Source: Rubritalea squalenifaciens DSM 18772 (GTDB taxonomy: Bacteria > Verrucomicrobiota > Verrucomicrobiia > Verrucomicrobiales > Akkermansiaceae). From it: a stretch of DNA of 64,000 nucleotides. A program made the position numbers and the translations under genes. The notes beneath the pieces were generated by a model that worked only from the letters and a program-made list of their open reading frames with translations, was not told the DNA's origin and made no database searches. Numbering within the stretch: position 1 is the stretch's first letter; the number at the start of each line of letters is the position of its first letter. Shown one piece after another: positions 16,756 through 27,000 of the stretch. The stretch spans positions 62,001 through 126,000 of the forward strand of contig NZ_FQYR01000007.1 of assembly GCF_900141815.1 (NCBI RefSeq), written 5' to 3'.

Positions 16756-17646
16756 CTAATTTTTCATTGAGCCAGGAGTATTTACACGATCTCCACCTGA
16801 TGCTTCATCATCAACGTCAGGATCTGTGTCATCCCACTTGTTCTTACTCTTCTGGGCAGGGTTAGAGGAATCTACACCATCAACATTGTTACCGTGACCA
16901 TTGTTGTTTTTGGTTTTATCTTTACCACTATTACATGCATCAGTAGCGGTAGGATCAGATTCCTCTTCTTTTTCACCCGGAGGCTTGGCCGAAGTCTCAC
17001 CTGGTGTGGATTCATCCGTCCACACACCAGTATTTACGGATGGCTCGGTTCCTTCGATGCCTTCACGCTTCAGAATCCAGTTTAGACTGGTGTGATAGCC
17101 CTCACGGACAAGACCATTCACCTGAAGATCGCCTGACGGTACTGGCGGCTCTTTCATGGAGACACCGTGGACAATGATGTAGCTTTCAACGTCATTTTCC
17201 ATGTTGGTCACCTCACGGCAACCAACGGTCACGTTTTCGTTCTTAAAGATGATTGGGGAGTCGAAGAGCACGCTGTCAGAAGCATCATCTTCGATGTTGT
17301 AGGCAGTGAGTCTCGCATTTTCAACTACCCACTTGGTGCCACTCTTGCTACCTGCGATGGAAGACTGAGCGATAGATTGTCCAACATACTGCTCGTTTCC
17401 AGTAGCTTTTACCAACTGGCCTGAGGAAGGGTGAATTTTACCATCGTATGGCTTGCCAGCGATAAGAAGCCAAGAATAGCCTGTTACTTTGTATTCGTAA
17501 AACTGACCAAGATCGATGGATTCCTGAATGTTAAGTCCCTGATAGCTTTCAGCGGTTTCCATACCTGGCGCAGCCAGGGTGAGGTCGGCATGGGCTGCTA
17601 CTGTAAGTAGACCTGCTGTTCCAAGGGTAGTAATGACGGTTTTCAT
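16756..17646 (-). CDS. Secreted protein A1 of the duplicated A-B-C operon, unknown function
   Basis: This 296-residue paralogue of A2 carries the signal peptide MKTVITTLGTAGLLTVAAHA before DLTLAAPGMETAESYQG. It has the same beta-like body, the VESYIIVHGVSMKEPPVPSGDLQVNGLVREGYHTS block and the Asp/Asn/Gly-rich tail (NNNGHGNNVDGVDSSNP, DDTDPDVDDEASGG). NNGHGNN..DGVD..NP tails recall, from memory only, the C-termini of some surface proteins of marine bacteria. It is the first gene of the A1-B-C1 operon. A possible sigma-70 promoter lies about 95-125 bases upstream, and no Shine-Dalgarno is seen before the ATG. Confidence 0.8.
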   Translation of the reverse strand: MKTVITTLGTAGLLTVAAHADLTLAAPGMETAESYQGLNIQESIDLGQFYEYKVTGYSWLLIAGKPYDGKIHPSSGQLVKATGNEQYVGQSIAQSSIAGSKSGTKWVVENARLTAYNIEDDASDSVLFDSPIIFKNENVTVGCREVTNMENDVESYIIVHGVSMKEPPVPSGDLQVNGLVREGYHTSLNWILKREGIEGTEPSVNTGVWTDESTPGETSAKPPGEKEEESDPTATDACNSGKDKTKNNNGHGNNVDGVDSSNPAQKSKNKWDDTDPDVDDEASGGDRVNTPGSMKN

Positions 17647-17739
17647 GGTTTTGTATGTGGTTGGCGTTAATCTTCATCTGGCCATCGCGTAAATAGGGGG
17701 AGGCGCGATTAAAAATGACCACTATTGAATAACGTCTGC

Positions 17740-17769
17740 ATTATGTACTTAGAATTAAACAGATTGCAA
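17740..17769 (-). promoter_or_regulatory. Candidate sigma-70 promoter of the A1-B-C1 operon
   Basis: Read on the minus strand, TTGCAA (17769-17764) and CATAAT (17745-17740) are separated by 18 bases. They would start a transcript with a leader of roughly 85-90 bases before the A1 ATG at 17646. Match quality is moderate and the call is by eye. Confidence 0.4.
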
Positions 17770-18141
17770 GTAAATTGATTGATCGGGAAAGCCCTTTGCC
17801 TCGTCTAAATACAGCAGATAAGTCGCTGTTGCCGCTTTTGGGAAACTCTATGTCATCCCAGACAATCCTAACAAGTACTTGAAAGCCCCATAGTTAAAGC
17901 CCCCACCAGAACACATGTCATTCTATTCATTTTCAATCTACCCTTCTTGACGTATTTCGTCACCCTACTAACCCAAGTAAAAAAAAATTCACAAATACAT
18001 CATAAAACCCCCTATCTGAGTAAGCGAGCATTGCTCAACACAGGCAATCACCACCACCTCACTCTTTAATATTTGACGATATTTACACAATTTGAACCCA
18101 ACCCGAAAAATGAATAGAGATTCACACTATACCACAAGCCA

Positions 18142-18179
18142 ACAAAAAACCGCTCGGATCTCATGGGAACCGAGCGGTT
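18142..18179 (-). terminator. Rho-independent terminator of the mcsA-mcsB-clpC operon
   Basis: A perfect 10-bp stem (AACCGCTCGG / CCGAGCGGTT) with a 12-base loop is followed on the minus strand by a run of T (AACAAAAAAC on the plus strand). It lies about 30 bases after the clpC stop. Confidence 0.85.
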
Positions 18180-18206
18180 GAAATCATTCAGTCTGGATAG
18201 TCGCTA

Positions 18207-20729
18207 CTAGGTAGTCGCTGTCTCACCATTCTTCGGCTTGTTCTTCACAGCCTTGAAGACAAGCTCTTCGGCGTCCTTCTTGCGAGACACCTTGACCGTG
18301 TCCCCTTCTTTGACATCTCCCTTGAGGAGAGCTTCAGCAAGTGGATCTTCCATGTAGCGCTCGACAGCACGACGCATTGGGCGTGCACCATAGTTCGGAT
18401 CGTAGCCCTTCTCGATAAGTAGCTCTCTGGCTGATTTTTCGAGTTTGAGGGTGATGCCTTTCTCGCTGAGACGCTTGAAGAGCTTCTCGCTCTCGAGATC
18501 GACAATCACATCGAGATCTTTCTTCTCGAGCATGTGGAAGACGACCAGGTCATCGAGACGGTTGAGGAACTCAGGACGGAAGGCCTTCTTGGACTCTTCC
18601 ATGATCTTCTTCTTCATACCTTCGAAATCAGCCTCGTCTTCATTCATGGCTCCGAAACCGAGGGATGTCTGACGCTTCACTGTAGACGCCCCCGCATTAG
18701 AAGTAAGAATGATGATCGTATTACGGAAGTCGATCTTGCGACCAAAGCTATCCGTAACCACACCTTCCTCAAGAATCTGGAGAAGAAGATTCATCACGTC
18801 AGGGTGAGCCTTTTCCACTTCGTCGAAAAGAATGACGGAATATGGTCTGCGACGAACAGCTTCGGAAAGCTGACCACCCTCTTCATAACCCACGTATCCT
18901 GGAGGCGAGCCGATCAGACGGCTAGTGGAGAACTTCTCCATGTACTCGGACATGTCGATCTGAATCAGGGAATCCGCATCACCGAACATGAACTCAGCCA
19001 AGTTACGGGCAAGATATGTCTTACCCACACCTGTAGGCCCGAGGAAAAGGAAGGAGCCGATTGGTCTGCGTGGATCCTTTAGGTCAGCACGGGAACGGCG
19101 CAGAGCCTTACTAATGGCGACAACAGCCTCGTCCTGGCCAATGACCTTGGACTTCAGCTCGTCTTCCATCTTCAGGAGCTTGTCTGCTTCCTTCTGCTCC
19201 ATGCGCTGCAATGGGACACCAGTCCACTTGGAGATGACAGACATGATCTCATCATCCCCCACAGGCACTGTCTTCTCTTCGCTCTCCGCCTTCCAGTTTT
19301 CGAGAATATCTTCAAGTTTCTGCTTGGTCTTCTTCTCTTCATCCCGGAGCGCAGCGGCTTTTTCGAAATCTTGCTCGTTGATCGCAGCAACCTTGTTCTT
19401 GTTGATCTCAGCAATCTCGACCTCAAGACTTTTCACTTCTGGTGGTCGAGTCATCTGGCCGATACGGGCTTTCGCTCCAGCTTCATCCAGTACGTCAATC
19501 GCCTTGTCCGGCAGATAACGCCCAGTAAGGTAGCGGGAAGAAAGTTTTACAGCTGCCTCAATCGCCTCAGGCGTGTATGTTGCCTTGTGGTGAGTCTCGT
19601 ACTTTTCTTGAAGGCCTTTGAGAATCTCGATGGCATCCTCTTCACTTGGCTCTTCCACTTTCACTTGCTGGAAGCGGCGCTCAAGAGCGGAGTCCTTTTC
19701 GATAAACTTGCGATATTCATTCAGAGTCGTCGCACCGACGCACTGAAGTTCGGAACGGCTGAGAGCTGGTTTGATGATATTAGAAGCATCCATCGCACCT
19801 TCAGCTGAGCCAGCACCGACGATGGTGTGAAGCTCATCGATGAAGAGAATCACATTCTTCACCTTGCGGATCTCATCCATCACGGCTTTGATGCGCTCCT
19901 CAAACTGACCACGGTATTTGGTACCAGCAACCATGAGAGCCAGGTCAAGTGTAACCACTTTCTTGTCTCTCAAGATCTCAGGCACATTGCCCGATACGAT
20001 TTCTTGGGCAAGCCCTTCAACAATCGCAGTTTTACCAACACCTGCTTCACCTACGAGAACCGGGTTGTTCTTGGTTCTACGGCAGAGAATTTGGATCACG
20101 CGCTCAATTTCAGACTCACGTCCAATGACTGGATCAAGTTCACCATCGATAGCCATCTTGGTGAGATCACGGCCGAACGCTTTGAGGGCTGGAGTCTTGG
20201 TCTTGCCTTCGGGAGAATCATCACCTTCAGAACCCGGCGCTTCTTCCTCTTCTTCGAAAACTTCGAACACATCTTCGTCGTCTTCCGGATTAAAATTAGG
20301 ATCAATCTCAGCAAGCACCTCTTGGCGCGTACGCTGGATATCGATATCCAAACTCTGAAGCACACGAGCTGCGACACCTTCTCCTTCACGCAGCAGGCCT
20401 AACAGCAAATGCTCAGTCCCCACATAGGAGTGATTGAGTTGCTTGGCTTCCTTGTTCGCGAGGTTTAGCACCTTCTTAACGCGTGGAGTATAAGGGATCT
20501 GGCCGGAAATTTTTTGCTCTGGACCTGAACCCACTTGTTTCTCCACTTCAATGCGGACTGTTTCGAGTTCCAGCCCCATTCGCTCAAGTACGTTCACTGC
20601 TACCCCTTGGCCGAGCTTAATGAGCCCGAGCAAAAGGTGCTCCGTACCCACGTAATTGTGGTTGAATCTCTCTGCCTCCTTGCGTGCTAATGCCAGGACT
20701 TGCTGTGCTCTGGGAGTGAAATTATTCAT
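18207..20729 (-). CDS. clpC: ATP-dependent Clp protease ATP-binding subunit ClpC
   Basis: This AAA+ unfoldase feeds substrates to ClpP. Its 840 residues carry two N-terminal Clp_N repeats ([22 protein letters not shown] and [22 protein letters not shown]), AAA module 1 with Walker A GEAGVGKT and [13 protein letters not shown], and a UVR-type middle segment ([18 protein letters not shown]). AAA module 2 follows with GPTGVGKT and [14 protein letters not shown], then the LGF loop (SLGFGA) that docks ClpP, and the ClpB-D2 small domain. The start overlaps the mcsB stop by 4 bases, so the two are translationally coupled. The UVR motif and the McsA/McsB partners mark it as ClpC rather than ClpA or ClpB. 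No clpP is in the window. Confidence 0.97.
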   Translation of the reverse strand: MNNFTPRAQQVLALARKEAERFNHNYVGTEHLLLGLIKLGQGVAVNVLERMGLELETVRIEVEKQVGSGPEQKISGQIPYTPRVKKVLNLANKEAKQLNHSYVGTEHLLLGLLREGEGVAARVLQSLDIDIQRTRQEVLAEIDPNFNPEDDEDVFEVFEEEEEAPGSEGDDSPEGKTKTPALKAFGRDLTKMAIDGELDPVIGRESEIERVIQILCRRTKNNPVLVGEAGVGKTAIVEGLAQEIVSGNVPEILRDKKVVTLDLALMVAGTKYRGQFEERIKAVMDEIRKVKNVILFIDELHTIVGAGSAEGAMDASNIIKPALSRSELQCVGATTLNEYRKFIEKDSALERRFQQVKVEEPSEEDAIEILKGLQEKYETHHKATYTPEAIEAAVKLSSRYLTGRYLPDKAIDVLDEAGAKARIGQMTRPPEVKSLEVEIAEINKNKVAAINEQDFEKAAALRDEEKKTKQKLEDILENWKAESEEKTVPVGDDEIMSVISKWTGVPLQRMEQKEADKLLKMEDELKSKVIGQDEAVVAISKALRRSRADLKDPRRPIGSFLFLGPTGVGKTYLARNLAEFMFGDADSLIQIDMSEYMEKFSTSRLIGSPPGYVGYEEGGQLSEAVRRRPYSVILFDEVEKAHPDVMNLLLQILEEGVVTDSFGRKIDFRNTIIILTSNAGASTVKRQTSLGFGAMNEDEADFEGMKKKIMEESKKAFRPEFLNRLDDLVVFHMLEKKDLDVIVDLESEKLFKRLSEKGITLKLEKSARELLIEKGYDPNYGARPMRRAVERYMEDPLAEALLKGDVKEGDTVKVSRKKDAEELVFKAVKNKPKNGETATT

Positions 20730-21850
20730 TCGTTCGGGTGGTCGCCGTCGGGGCCATCCCCTTCAGCTTGGTTATTCGTATTATTATTAACAGGCGCATC
20801 CAAAGATTGCAACCGATCGCGTAATATTTCTGCACGAATAATATCACGCTTCTCGGGTTCTAATTCGGTACCTGCAATCATCTGAAGGTGTGCCGGCTGA
20901 ATCTCCATCATCAGAGAATCACACATGTGCATGGTCTCTTCCGGGAAGAAGCCCAGGTCTGCCCCCAGTCGTATCAATGAGATATGAGCAAATGCCTCTA
21001 TGGAGTCGAAGAGTTGAGCATAACTGAGAATGCCATAGGCACGGCCTATTTTATCAGAAATCATCCCCTTCTCTTCCTCCATCATTTTCAGGCGCGCATT
21101 GCGTTCATGATTCGCCACTTGGTTGATCACACGCTCAAGACGGTTGATAATCGCGTCTTCACTTTCGCCCAAAGTTGATTGATTGGAGATTTGGAACAAA
21201 TGCCCCAGGGACTCTGTGCCTTCACCAAACAATCCGCGTACAGCCAGACCGATCTTGCTCACAGCCTGCAGAACTTGACCGATCTGATCAGAGAGAACCA
21301 AGGCCGGCAGGTGCAGCATGGCAGAGGCACGCATTCCAGTCCCCAGATTCGTAGGACATGCTGTGAGATAACCCAGCTGCCTGTCGAAAGCAAATTCCAG
21401 CTCCTGTTCGAGACTCTCATCCACCTCATTGAGCAGATCATGCGCCTCACGTAGGTGAAGACCTGCACGAATGGACTGCATGCGCAAGTGATCCTCTTCA
21501 TTGATCATGAGTGAGAGCCTCTGCCCCCTGTCGATCACGGCGGCACTACCTGCCGCGCGGGCAGCTTGCTCACGACTGATCAAATGGCGCTCGACCAAAA
21601 CCTGTTTTTGCATGGAATCAAGTTCGCTCAATTCCTGCGAGAATGCCTTTTTCATCCAGCGAAGATCCTCTACCACTGGACGAATCTGATTCATCACCTC
21701 AACGCGTTCCGTCTTTTTAGCCCAGCCGGGGAATGAGACATCCCTCAAGTTACGGGCCAGCCGGATGCGGCTAGTAATCACAACCGCATTATCCGCGTTT
21801 TTGCCAATCATCCAGTCAGCTGGATGCTTCATTAATGTTGAAAATCTCAT
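20726..21850 (-). CDS. mcsB: Protein arginine kinase McsB
   Basis: McsB phosphorylates arginine side chains on proteins, marking them for ClpCP. It belongs to the phosphagen kinase fold. Visible family blocks are VVITSRIRLARNLRD, LSLMINEEDHLRMQSI, YLTACPTNLGTGMRAS (nucleotide/phosphate-binding and active-site Cys region) and ARLKMMEEEKGMISDKIGRAYGIL. The length, 374 residues, is slightly above the Firmicutes form (about 360) because of an Asn/Gly/Asp-rich tail ([20 protein letters not shown]). I used the ATG at 21850; a TTG at 21853 and an ATG at 21832 are alternatives. It lies 7 bases after mcsA and overlaps clpC by 4 bases. Confidence 0.95.
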   Translation of the reverse strand: MRFSTLMKHPADWMIGKNADNAVVITSRIRLARNLRDVSFPGWAKKTERVEVMNQIRPVVEDLRWMKKAFSQELSELDSMQKQVLVERHLISREQAARAAGSAAVIDRGQRLSLMINEEDHLRMQSIRAGLHLREAHDLLNEVDESLEQELEFAFDRQLGYLTACPTNLGTGMRASAMLHLPALVLSDQIGQVLQAVSKIGLAVRGLFGEGTESLGHLFQISNQSTLGESEDAIINRLERVINQVANHERNARLKMMEEEKGMISDKIGRAYGILSYAQLFDSIEAFAHISLIRLGADLGFFPEETMHMCDSLMMEIQPAHLQMIAGTELEPEKRDIIRAEILRDRLQSLDAPVNNNTNNQAEGDGPDGDHPNE

Positions 21851-21857
21851 CAAGGTA

Positions 21858-22370
21858 CTAGCCCTCCTTCGTTGAACTTGGTTTTGCCTCTTCCTCCAAC
21901 TCCTTGATCTCGTCCCTCAGCGTAGCAGCCTCCTCATACTTTTCTGACTGAATTGCCTCGTCGAGTTTCTGCTTGAGTCGCTCCAGACGCTGCTTTTTCT
22001 CCAAAGCATCCATCATACCCTCGGGCACCTTGCCAACATGGGTGGTCCCGCGATGCATCTTGGAGAGCATGCCTTCTACTTCACCGCGAAATACCGTGTA
22101 GCAATGACTGCATCCTAGACGGCCCACTTTTTTAAAATCCGCTATAGTAAAGCCACAGTGGTCACAACTATCTAAAGACATCGGTATATTCGCCACGGCC
22201 GCCTGCTGAGGCTCCTTGTCAAGAATCACATCCACCATCGAGAAAGCACTGGGATCCATGATGCCCTTATTCTCGGCACAGCTTTCACAAAGACAGATCT
22301 TCTTCATCTGACCATCTATCAGCTGCGTGTAGTAAACCGTCGCTTTTGCATCACAAAGTTCGCACTTCAT
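21858..22370 (-). CDS. mcsA: McsA-type zinc-finger/UVR-domain activator of McsB
   Basis: McsA-like proteins bind and activate the arginine kinase McsB. Four zinc-binding CxxC-type motifs are present: CELC, CESC, CDHC and CSHC (CXXC pairs at about residues 3-6, 32-35, 69-72 and 87-90). A C-terminal UVR motif follows ([26 protein letters not shown]). I chose the ATG at 22370 ([16 protein letters not shown]), preceded by GAGG, because family members begin with the first Cys pair; the frame extends 7 codons upstream. It is the first gene of the mcsA-mcsB-clpC operon. Unlike in Bacillus, no ctsR repressor gene precedes it: the upstream neighbour is divergent ruvB. Confidence 0.92.
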   Translation of the reverse strand: MKCELCDAKATVYYTQLIDGQMKKICLCESCAENKGIMDPSAFSMVDVILDKEPQQAAVANIPMSLDSCDHCGFTIADFKKVGRLGCSHCYTVFRGEVEGMLSKMHRGTTHVGKVPEGMMDALEKKQRLERLKQKLDEAIQSEKYEEAATLRDEIKELEEEAKPSSTKEG

Positions 22371-22476
22371 CTCTGCCCTCAGCCTAGTCACGCCCCAGCA
22401 GGTTTGCGAAGTATTTTTTTCGCCTCAAATCCAATCCCAGCTTGAAACTTCACACCCACCCCACAAAACTCACAAC

Positions 22477-23493
22477 ATGTCCGAGTCATTCTACGAGCAA
22501 TCATCCAAAGCTCCTGACACCCTATTCGATCTCTCGCTACGTCCACCAGCATTTAGTGAGTTCCACGGACAAGACAAAGTCAAAGAGCGGCTTATGCTCA
22601 TGGTAGAAGCCGCCCAAGGCCGCGGAGACGTCCTCGAGCACATCCTCCTCTCAGGCCCTCCTGGACTGGGGAAAACAACCCTAGCCAATATTATTGCCGC
22701 AGCAGCCGGTACCAATCTTCATACAACTTCCGGCCCACAAATCGAAAAAGCGGGCGATCTCGCCGGTGTCCTGACCAATGTACAGAAGGGAGACATCCTC
22801 TTTATTGATGAAATCCACCGTCTTCATCCCGCCATCGAGGAATACCTCTACCCAGCCATGGAGGACTTCCGTCTGGATATTATCATCGACTCCGGCCCAT
22901 CCGCACGCTCTATCCAGCTCAACCTGCCTAAGTTCACCCTAGTCGGCGCCACGACTCGTGCGGGCATGCTCACTTCCCCGCTTCGCTCTCGCTTCGGTCT
23001 GGTCAACAGACTAGACTATTACTCCCGCGAAGAACTCGCCGTCATCATTCAGCGCTCCGCAGGACTCCTTGACATCGATATCCGTCCAGACGGAGCTACA
23101 GAAGTGGCCTCCCGCTCCCGTGGCACCCCTCGTATCGCCAATAACCTGCTTCGTTGGGTACGCGATTTCGCTCAAGTACGAGGCAATGGCACCATTGATG
23201 GTGATACAGCCAATGCCGCCCTTGCCATGATTGAAATCGATGAGGATGGCCTGGATGAAATGGACATCCGCATTCTCGAAGCTGTCATCTACAAGTTCAA
23301 CGGCGGACCAGTAGGATTGTCTTCGATCGCCGTAGCCGTCGGTGAAGACGCCTCCACCCTGGAGGAAGTCCACGAGCCATTTCTCATCATGCAAGGCTTC
23401 CTTAAGCGTACTCCGCGAGGCCGCGTTGCACTGCCTGCTGCCTACACCAAAATAGGCGCAACACCCCAAAACAAGCAGAACGAATTGTTCTGA
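22477..23493 (+). CDS. ruvB: Holliday junction branch-migration ATPase RuvB
   Basis: RuvB is the hexameric motor that, with RuvA, drives branch migration during recombination and repair. It shows the [18 protein letters not shown] entry, Walker [16 protein letters not shown], Walker [44 protein letters not shown], and the C-terminal winged-helix block ending in [19 protein letters not shown]. At 338 residues the length is typical. The gene is divergent from mcsA with about 100 bases between starts; ruvA and ruvC are not adjacent. Confidence 0.97.
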   Translation: MSESFYEQSSKAPDTLFDLSLRPPAFSEFHGQDKVKERLMLMVEAAQGRGDVLEHILLSGPPGLGKTTLANIIAAAAGTNLHTTSGPQIEKAGDLAGVLTNVQKGDILFIDEIHRLHPAIEEYLYPAMEDFRLDIIIDSGPSARSIQLNLPKFTLVGATTRAGMLTSPLRSRFGLVNRLDYYSREELAVIIQRSAGLLDIDIRPDGATEVASRSRGTPRIANNLLRWVRDFAQVRGNGTIDGDTANAALAMIEIDEDGLDEMDIRILEAVIYKFNGGPVGLSSIAVAVGEDASTLEEVHEPFLIMQGFLKRTPRGRVALPAAYTKIGATPQNKQNELF

Positions 23494-23609
23494 CCACTTA
23501 ATAGTTTAAACATCTTAACTATCAAGGCCTCACCCGGAACTAGCTTGTTACCAGCACAAAACATTCCCAGAGAAATCCACTTTTCCTACAATTAAAGGGA
23601 TAAAATTCC

Positions 23610-23637
23610 TTGACCTATTCCTGATCCGCTGTATACA
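23610..23637 (+). promoter_or_regulatory. Sigma-70-type promoter of rpmB
   Basis: TTGACC (23610-23615) and TATACA (23632-23637) are separated by 16 bases and lie 34 bases upstream of the rpmB ATG, giving a short leader of about 25-30 bases. This is the clearest promoter match seen in the window. Confidence 0.6.
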
Positions 23638-23670
23638 TCCGCGCCCCAGCAACAACAGTTTTCAAAAGTT

Positions 23671-23934
23671 ATGGCAAGAGTATGCAGCATCAGAGGCTCC
23701 AAGGTTCGCGTAGGACGTAGAATCCACCGTTCCGGTCTCGCTAAGAAAAAGGGTGGTATCGGTCGTCACGTGACTAAGACCGTGAAGCGCACCGTGGCTC
23801 CAAACCTTCAGACTAAGCGTATCTACGTTCCTGAGCTTGACCGCTACGTAAAGGTTAAGCTGACCGCTAAGGCGATCAAAACCATCAACAAGAACGGCGC
23901 TTACGTCACTCTTAAGAAAGCAGGCATCATCTAA
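23671..23934 (+). CDS. rpmB: 50S ribosomal protein L28
   Basis: This basic 87-residue protein has the L28 pattern: MARVCSIRGSKVRVGRRIHRSG, a Lys-rich loop, then TVAPNLQTKRIYVPELDRYVKVKLTAKAIKTINKNGAY. Only the first of the usual zinc-binding cysteines is seen (Cys5), so it looks like the cysteine-poor (C-minus) form. It is a single-gene transcript with its own promoter upstream and a terminator downstream; rpmG is not adjacent. Confidence 0.93.
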   Translation: MARVCSIRGSKVRVGRRIHRSGLAKKKGGIGRHVTKTVKRTVAPNLQTKRIYVPELDRYVKVKLTAKAIKTINKNGAYVTLKKAGII

Positions 23935-23958
23935 GCCCACTTTCCAAAAGATTTTACC

Positions 23959-23993
23959 AATACACCATCCGTCCTCGGGTGGTGTATTTTTTT
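23959..23993 (+). terminator. Rho-independent terminator of rpmB
   Basis: The stem AATACACCA / TGGTGTATT extends inward by CCG/CGG-type pairs and is followed by seven T residues. It lies about 25 bases after the rpmB stop. Confidence 0.85.
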
Positions 23994-24065
23994 GTGCCTA
24001 TTCCCCTCAATCACGAGGAATGATAGACAGAAGCTAAACTAACATGTAGTTTAGGGCACTACGAC

Positions 24066-27000
24066 ATGAGATTCACTCTAGCGCCTACATCCCTTCTACT
24101 TACGCTTTCTCTCTTTTTGGCTGCGCCTCTGCATGCCCAAAAAAGCCTCAGTGAGCTCAATAGCCAGATTACTCAACTTGAGAAATCCCCCGCCGAAAAC
24201 AAGCAGGTTCTGGATTTATTGAAAAAGGCTCGCTTGAAAGCCGAAGGACATGAGTCCAATCTCAATACCATCCAAGAATATAAAACTCGGATCACCAAAG
24301 CACCGGAGGAACTCTCCAAGCTGCGCTCAAACCCACCTAAACCGAGCTTCCCGGCCAATCCTCCAGAAGACATCGAACGAGGAAAACTGGAAACAAAGCT
24401 CGATGAAATTCATTCCGAGTTAGAGAACCAGCGTCAAAAGCACAAAGACCTCCAGAGCGAGCAAAGCTACAGGGCCACTCAAACCAACCGGATTCCAAAT
24501 GAGATCAGCAAAACGCGCAATGAGCTCAATGATCTTAAACTCCGCAGCGATATTAGCTCCAATGGCAGCCCGCAAGAGAGAGCCGAGCAGGAATACCAGC
24601 TTCAGCGTAAACAACAGCTCGAGTCCCACCTGAATCTGCTCAAGACCACCCAGGACCTGTATCTCGCAGAAGCAGACTTACTACGCACCAAGCTTCAAGT
24701 TGCTGCTAACAACATCAAAGCGCTCACTGAGATTCAGGCCAATTGGCAAAAAGCTCAGCAACAGCTCAGTATCAAGGAAAGCGAAGAAGCACTGAAAAAA
24801 GCCCGCATCCTTGCAGCCACCCTCTCCAATTTCCCCGAACTAGCCGAAATCGCTCAAGACAACGCGAAGATGGCGGAAATGAGATCCGGCAGTAACGGGC
24901 TCAGCGCAAAGATCGCCAGCATCAATAATTACAGGAACAATCTGGAAGAACAGATTGACCGTATAACCAAGCAGAGAGCAACAGCTAAGAACCGCATTCA
25001 ACTCCTAGAGGATGCCAAGCTAGAGATCGATAGCGAGACTGGACGCTTATTACGCATCCAGCGCTCAAATATCCCAGATGCCGACAGGCTCAGAGATGAT
25101 TTAAAAAATCAACTCTCGGAGTCAGCCATCGCCCAGCTGGAACTCCTTAAACTGGAAAACCGCTCTGCCACCGAACTCATCGACCTCGACTCTCAAATTG
25201 AGGCACTCCATGATCAGTACAAAGATAATGGAGTTGATAAGGAAACGATTAAGGAACTCATGGCTCAGAAGAGAGAGCTCATGGGCAGACTCGTTCTCGA
25301 CTACAGAAGCTACTACCAGGATCTGACCAAAACGATTGGCACTACCAAAGAAGCTATCAATGTATGCTCCAGCTACGCCCTATTTCTAGACAAGAAACTC
25401 CTCTGGATTCCCAGTGCCGAGAAAATCAATGGCAGTGATTTCACCGATGAGATCAATGCTATCGTACATGCATTCTCCCCTACGGAAGGTGGAGAGTGGC
25501 TACTGGACATGTGGACAGACTTAAAAGATCGCTGGTACCTCTGGGCGCCAGTCCTCTTGCTCGTTCTTATCCTGATACTGAAAAAGGCCAAAATCATTAA
25601 GAATCTCACAGACGAGGGTAAGCGAGCCACCAAGAGAAACTGCTCGTCCTTTATGCCGACCGTCAAGGCCCTGCTGAATGTTCTGGCTCTCACCATTCCC
25701 ATCCCCCTACTGTCTACTTTCTTGGCTTGGCGTACAGAAGTCACCTCTCCGTATTTCAACGCTCTCTTGGCTTTGGCTGCTTTTAGCTTGGCTGTTGGAG
25801 TTTTACGCCGCCTCAGCCGTCCATACAGTATCTTGGAAGCCCACATCCATTTGGGGAAAGAAAGGACATCTACCATTTACAAACACCTCAGATGGTATCT
25901 TCCAGCTGGTATTCCCTTGGTCTTTGTCACCTACCTGCTACTTAACCTAAATCAGACAAATGACAGTGGACGCATCATGTTCATTATCACGGTCGCAGTT
26001 AGCAGCGTAGCACTTTTCCTGATCACCAAACCTTCTAACAAAGTTCTCTACTCCGGCAACCATCCGAGCAAGCTGGCCAAGATCGCCTGCGTCCTCTCTG
26101 TAGCCATACCGGCAGCTCTAATCATCGGCTCCTACCTTGGCTATCTGTCCTCAGTACTGACCATCCACAATCAACTGCTCTCCTCCCTAGTCATCATACT
26201 TTCCACACTTCTAGTGGTGGCTTTGCTATTACGGTGGGGCTTGGTTTCCCGCCGTAATCTGGCGATCCGCCAGGCACTGAAACGCCGTGAAATAGCGCTA
26301 GCGGAACGCAAGAAGAAAGAGCAGGAGGACGGGGAATCCTCTGAATCCTCAAGCGACATCCCAACCCTCGAAGAAGTCAAAGCAAAGGCTGTGGATGTGG
26401 CCGAAGTGGAGGAGAAAACGACTCGCCTCATCAAGATCGGTGCTGCCTGCGCATTAGCATTCAGCCTGTGGGCTGTCTGGTCTACCTCACTTCCAGCCCT
26501 GTCCTTCTTAGATGATGTCACCCTCTGGGGAGATCACCCTACAGCTAAGACAGAGGGCACAGCAGTGAATACCCCAACTGACATGCTGAAAAATGTCACA
26601 CCTGGATCCCCTGATTCCTCGCAAGATAACAGCGCCGATAGTTCAACTTCGAACAATGAATCCAGCACCCCGTTACCGGATATATTGGATGCCGAGAAGA
26701 ATCGGGTCAGCCTCCAGGACCTTCTCATCTTCTTCATAGCCCTATTCCTGACCTTCACAGCAGCCCGGAACATCCCGAGCCTGTTAGAACTCACCTTGCT
26801 CAGCAAACTCAACCTGAAGCCTGGTGGCAGCTTTGCCGTCACCACAGCGATCACCTACACCATCGTGGTGGTCGGTATCATCATCGCCTTTGCCCGCATC
26901 GGCATCACCTGGTCCAAGGTTCAGTGGATTGCGGCAGCCGTCACCCTGGGCATCGGTTTTGGTCTCCAAGAGGTGTTCGCGAACTTCGTGGCTGGCCTCA

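Larger units (their letters stand above)
17647..18206. other. A/T-rich intergenic region between A1 and clpC
   Basis: This 560-base stretch separates the A-B-C operon from clpC (both on the minus strand). It holds a candidate promoter for A1 at its left end and the clpC terminator at its right end. In between I see no open frame with protein-like character, no tRNA-like fold and no repeat. It is visibly richer in A/T than the neighbouring genes, including a run of nine A near 17980. Confidence 0.5.

Noticed and set aside
17770-18120. Intergenic A/T-rich stretch examined for a small RNA or hidden gene
   Set aside because: No promoter-terminator pair enclosing a structured segment and no coding-like frame was found.
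18534-20402. Several plus-strand open frames opposite clpC
   Set aside because: All are antisense to the highly conserved ClpC motifs and have no start context or family features.
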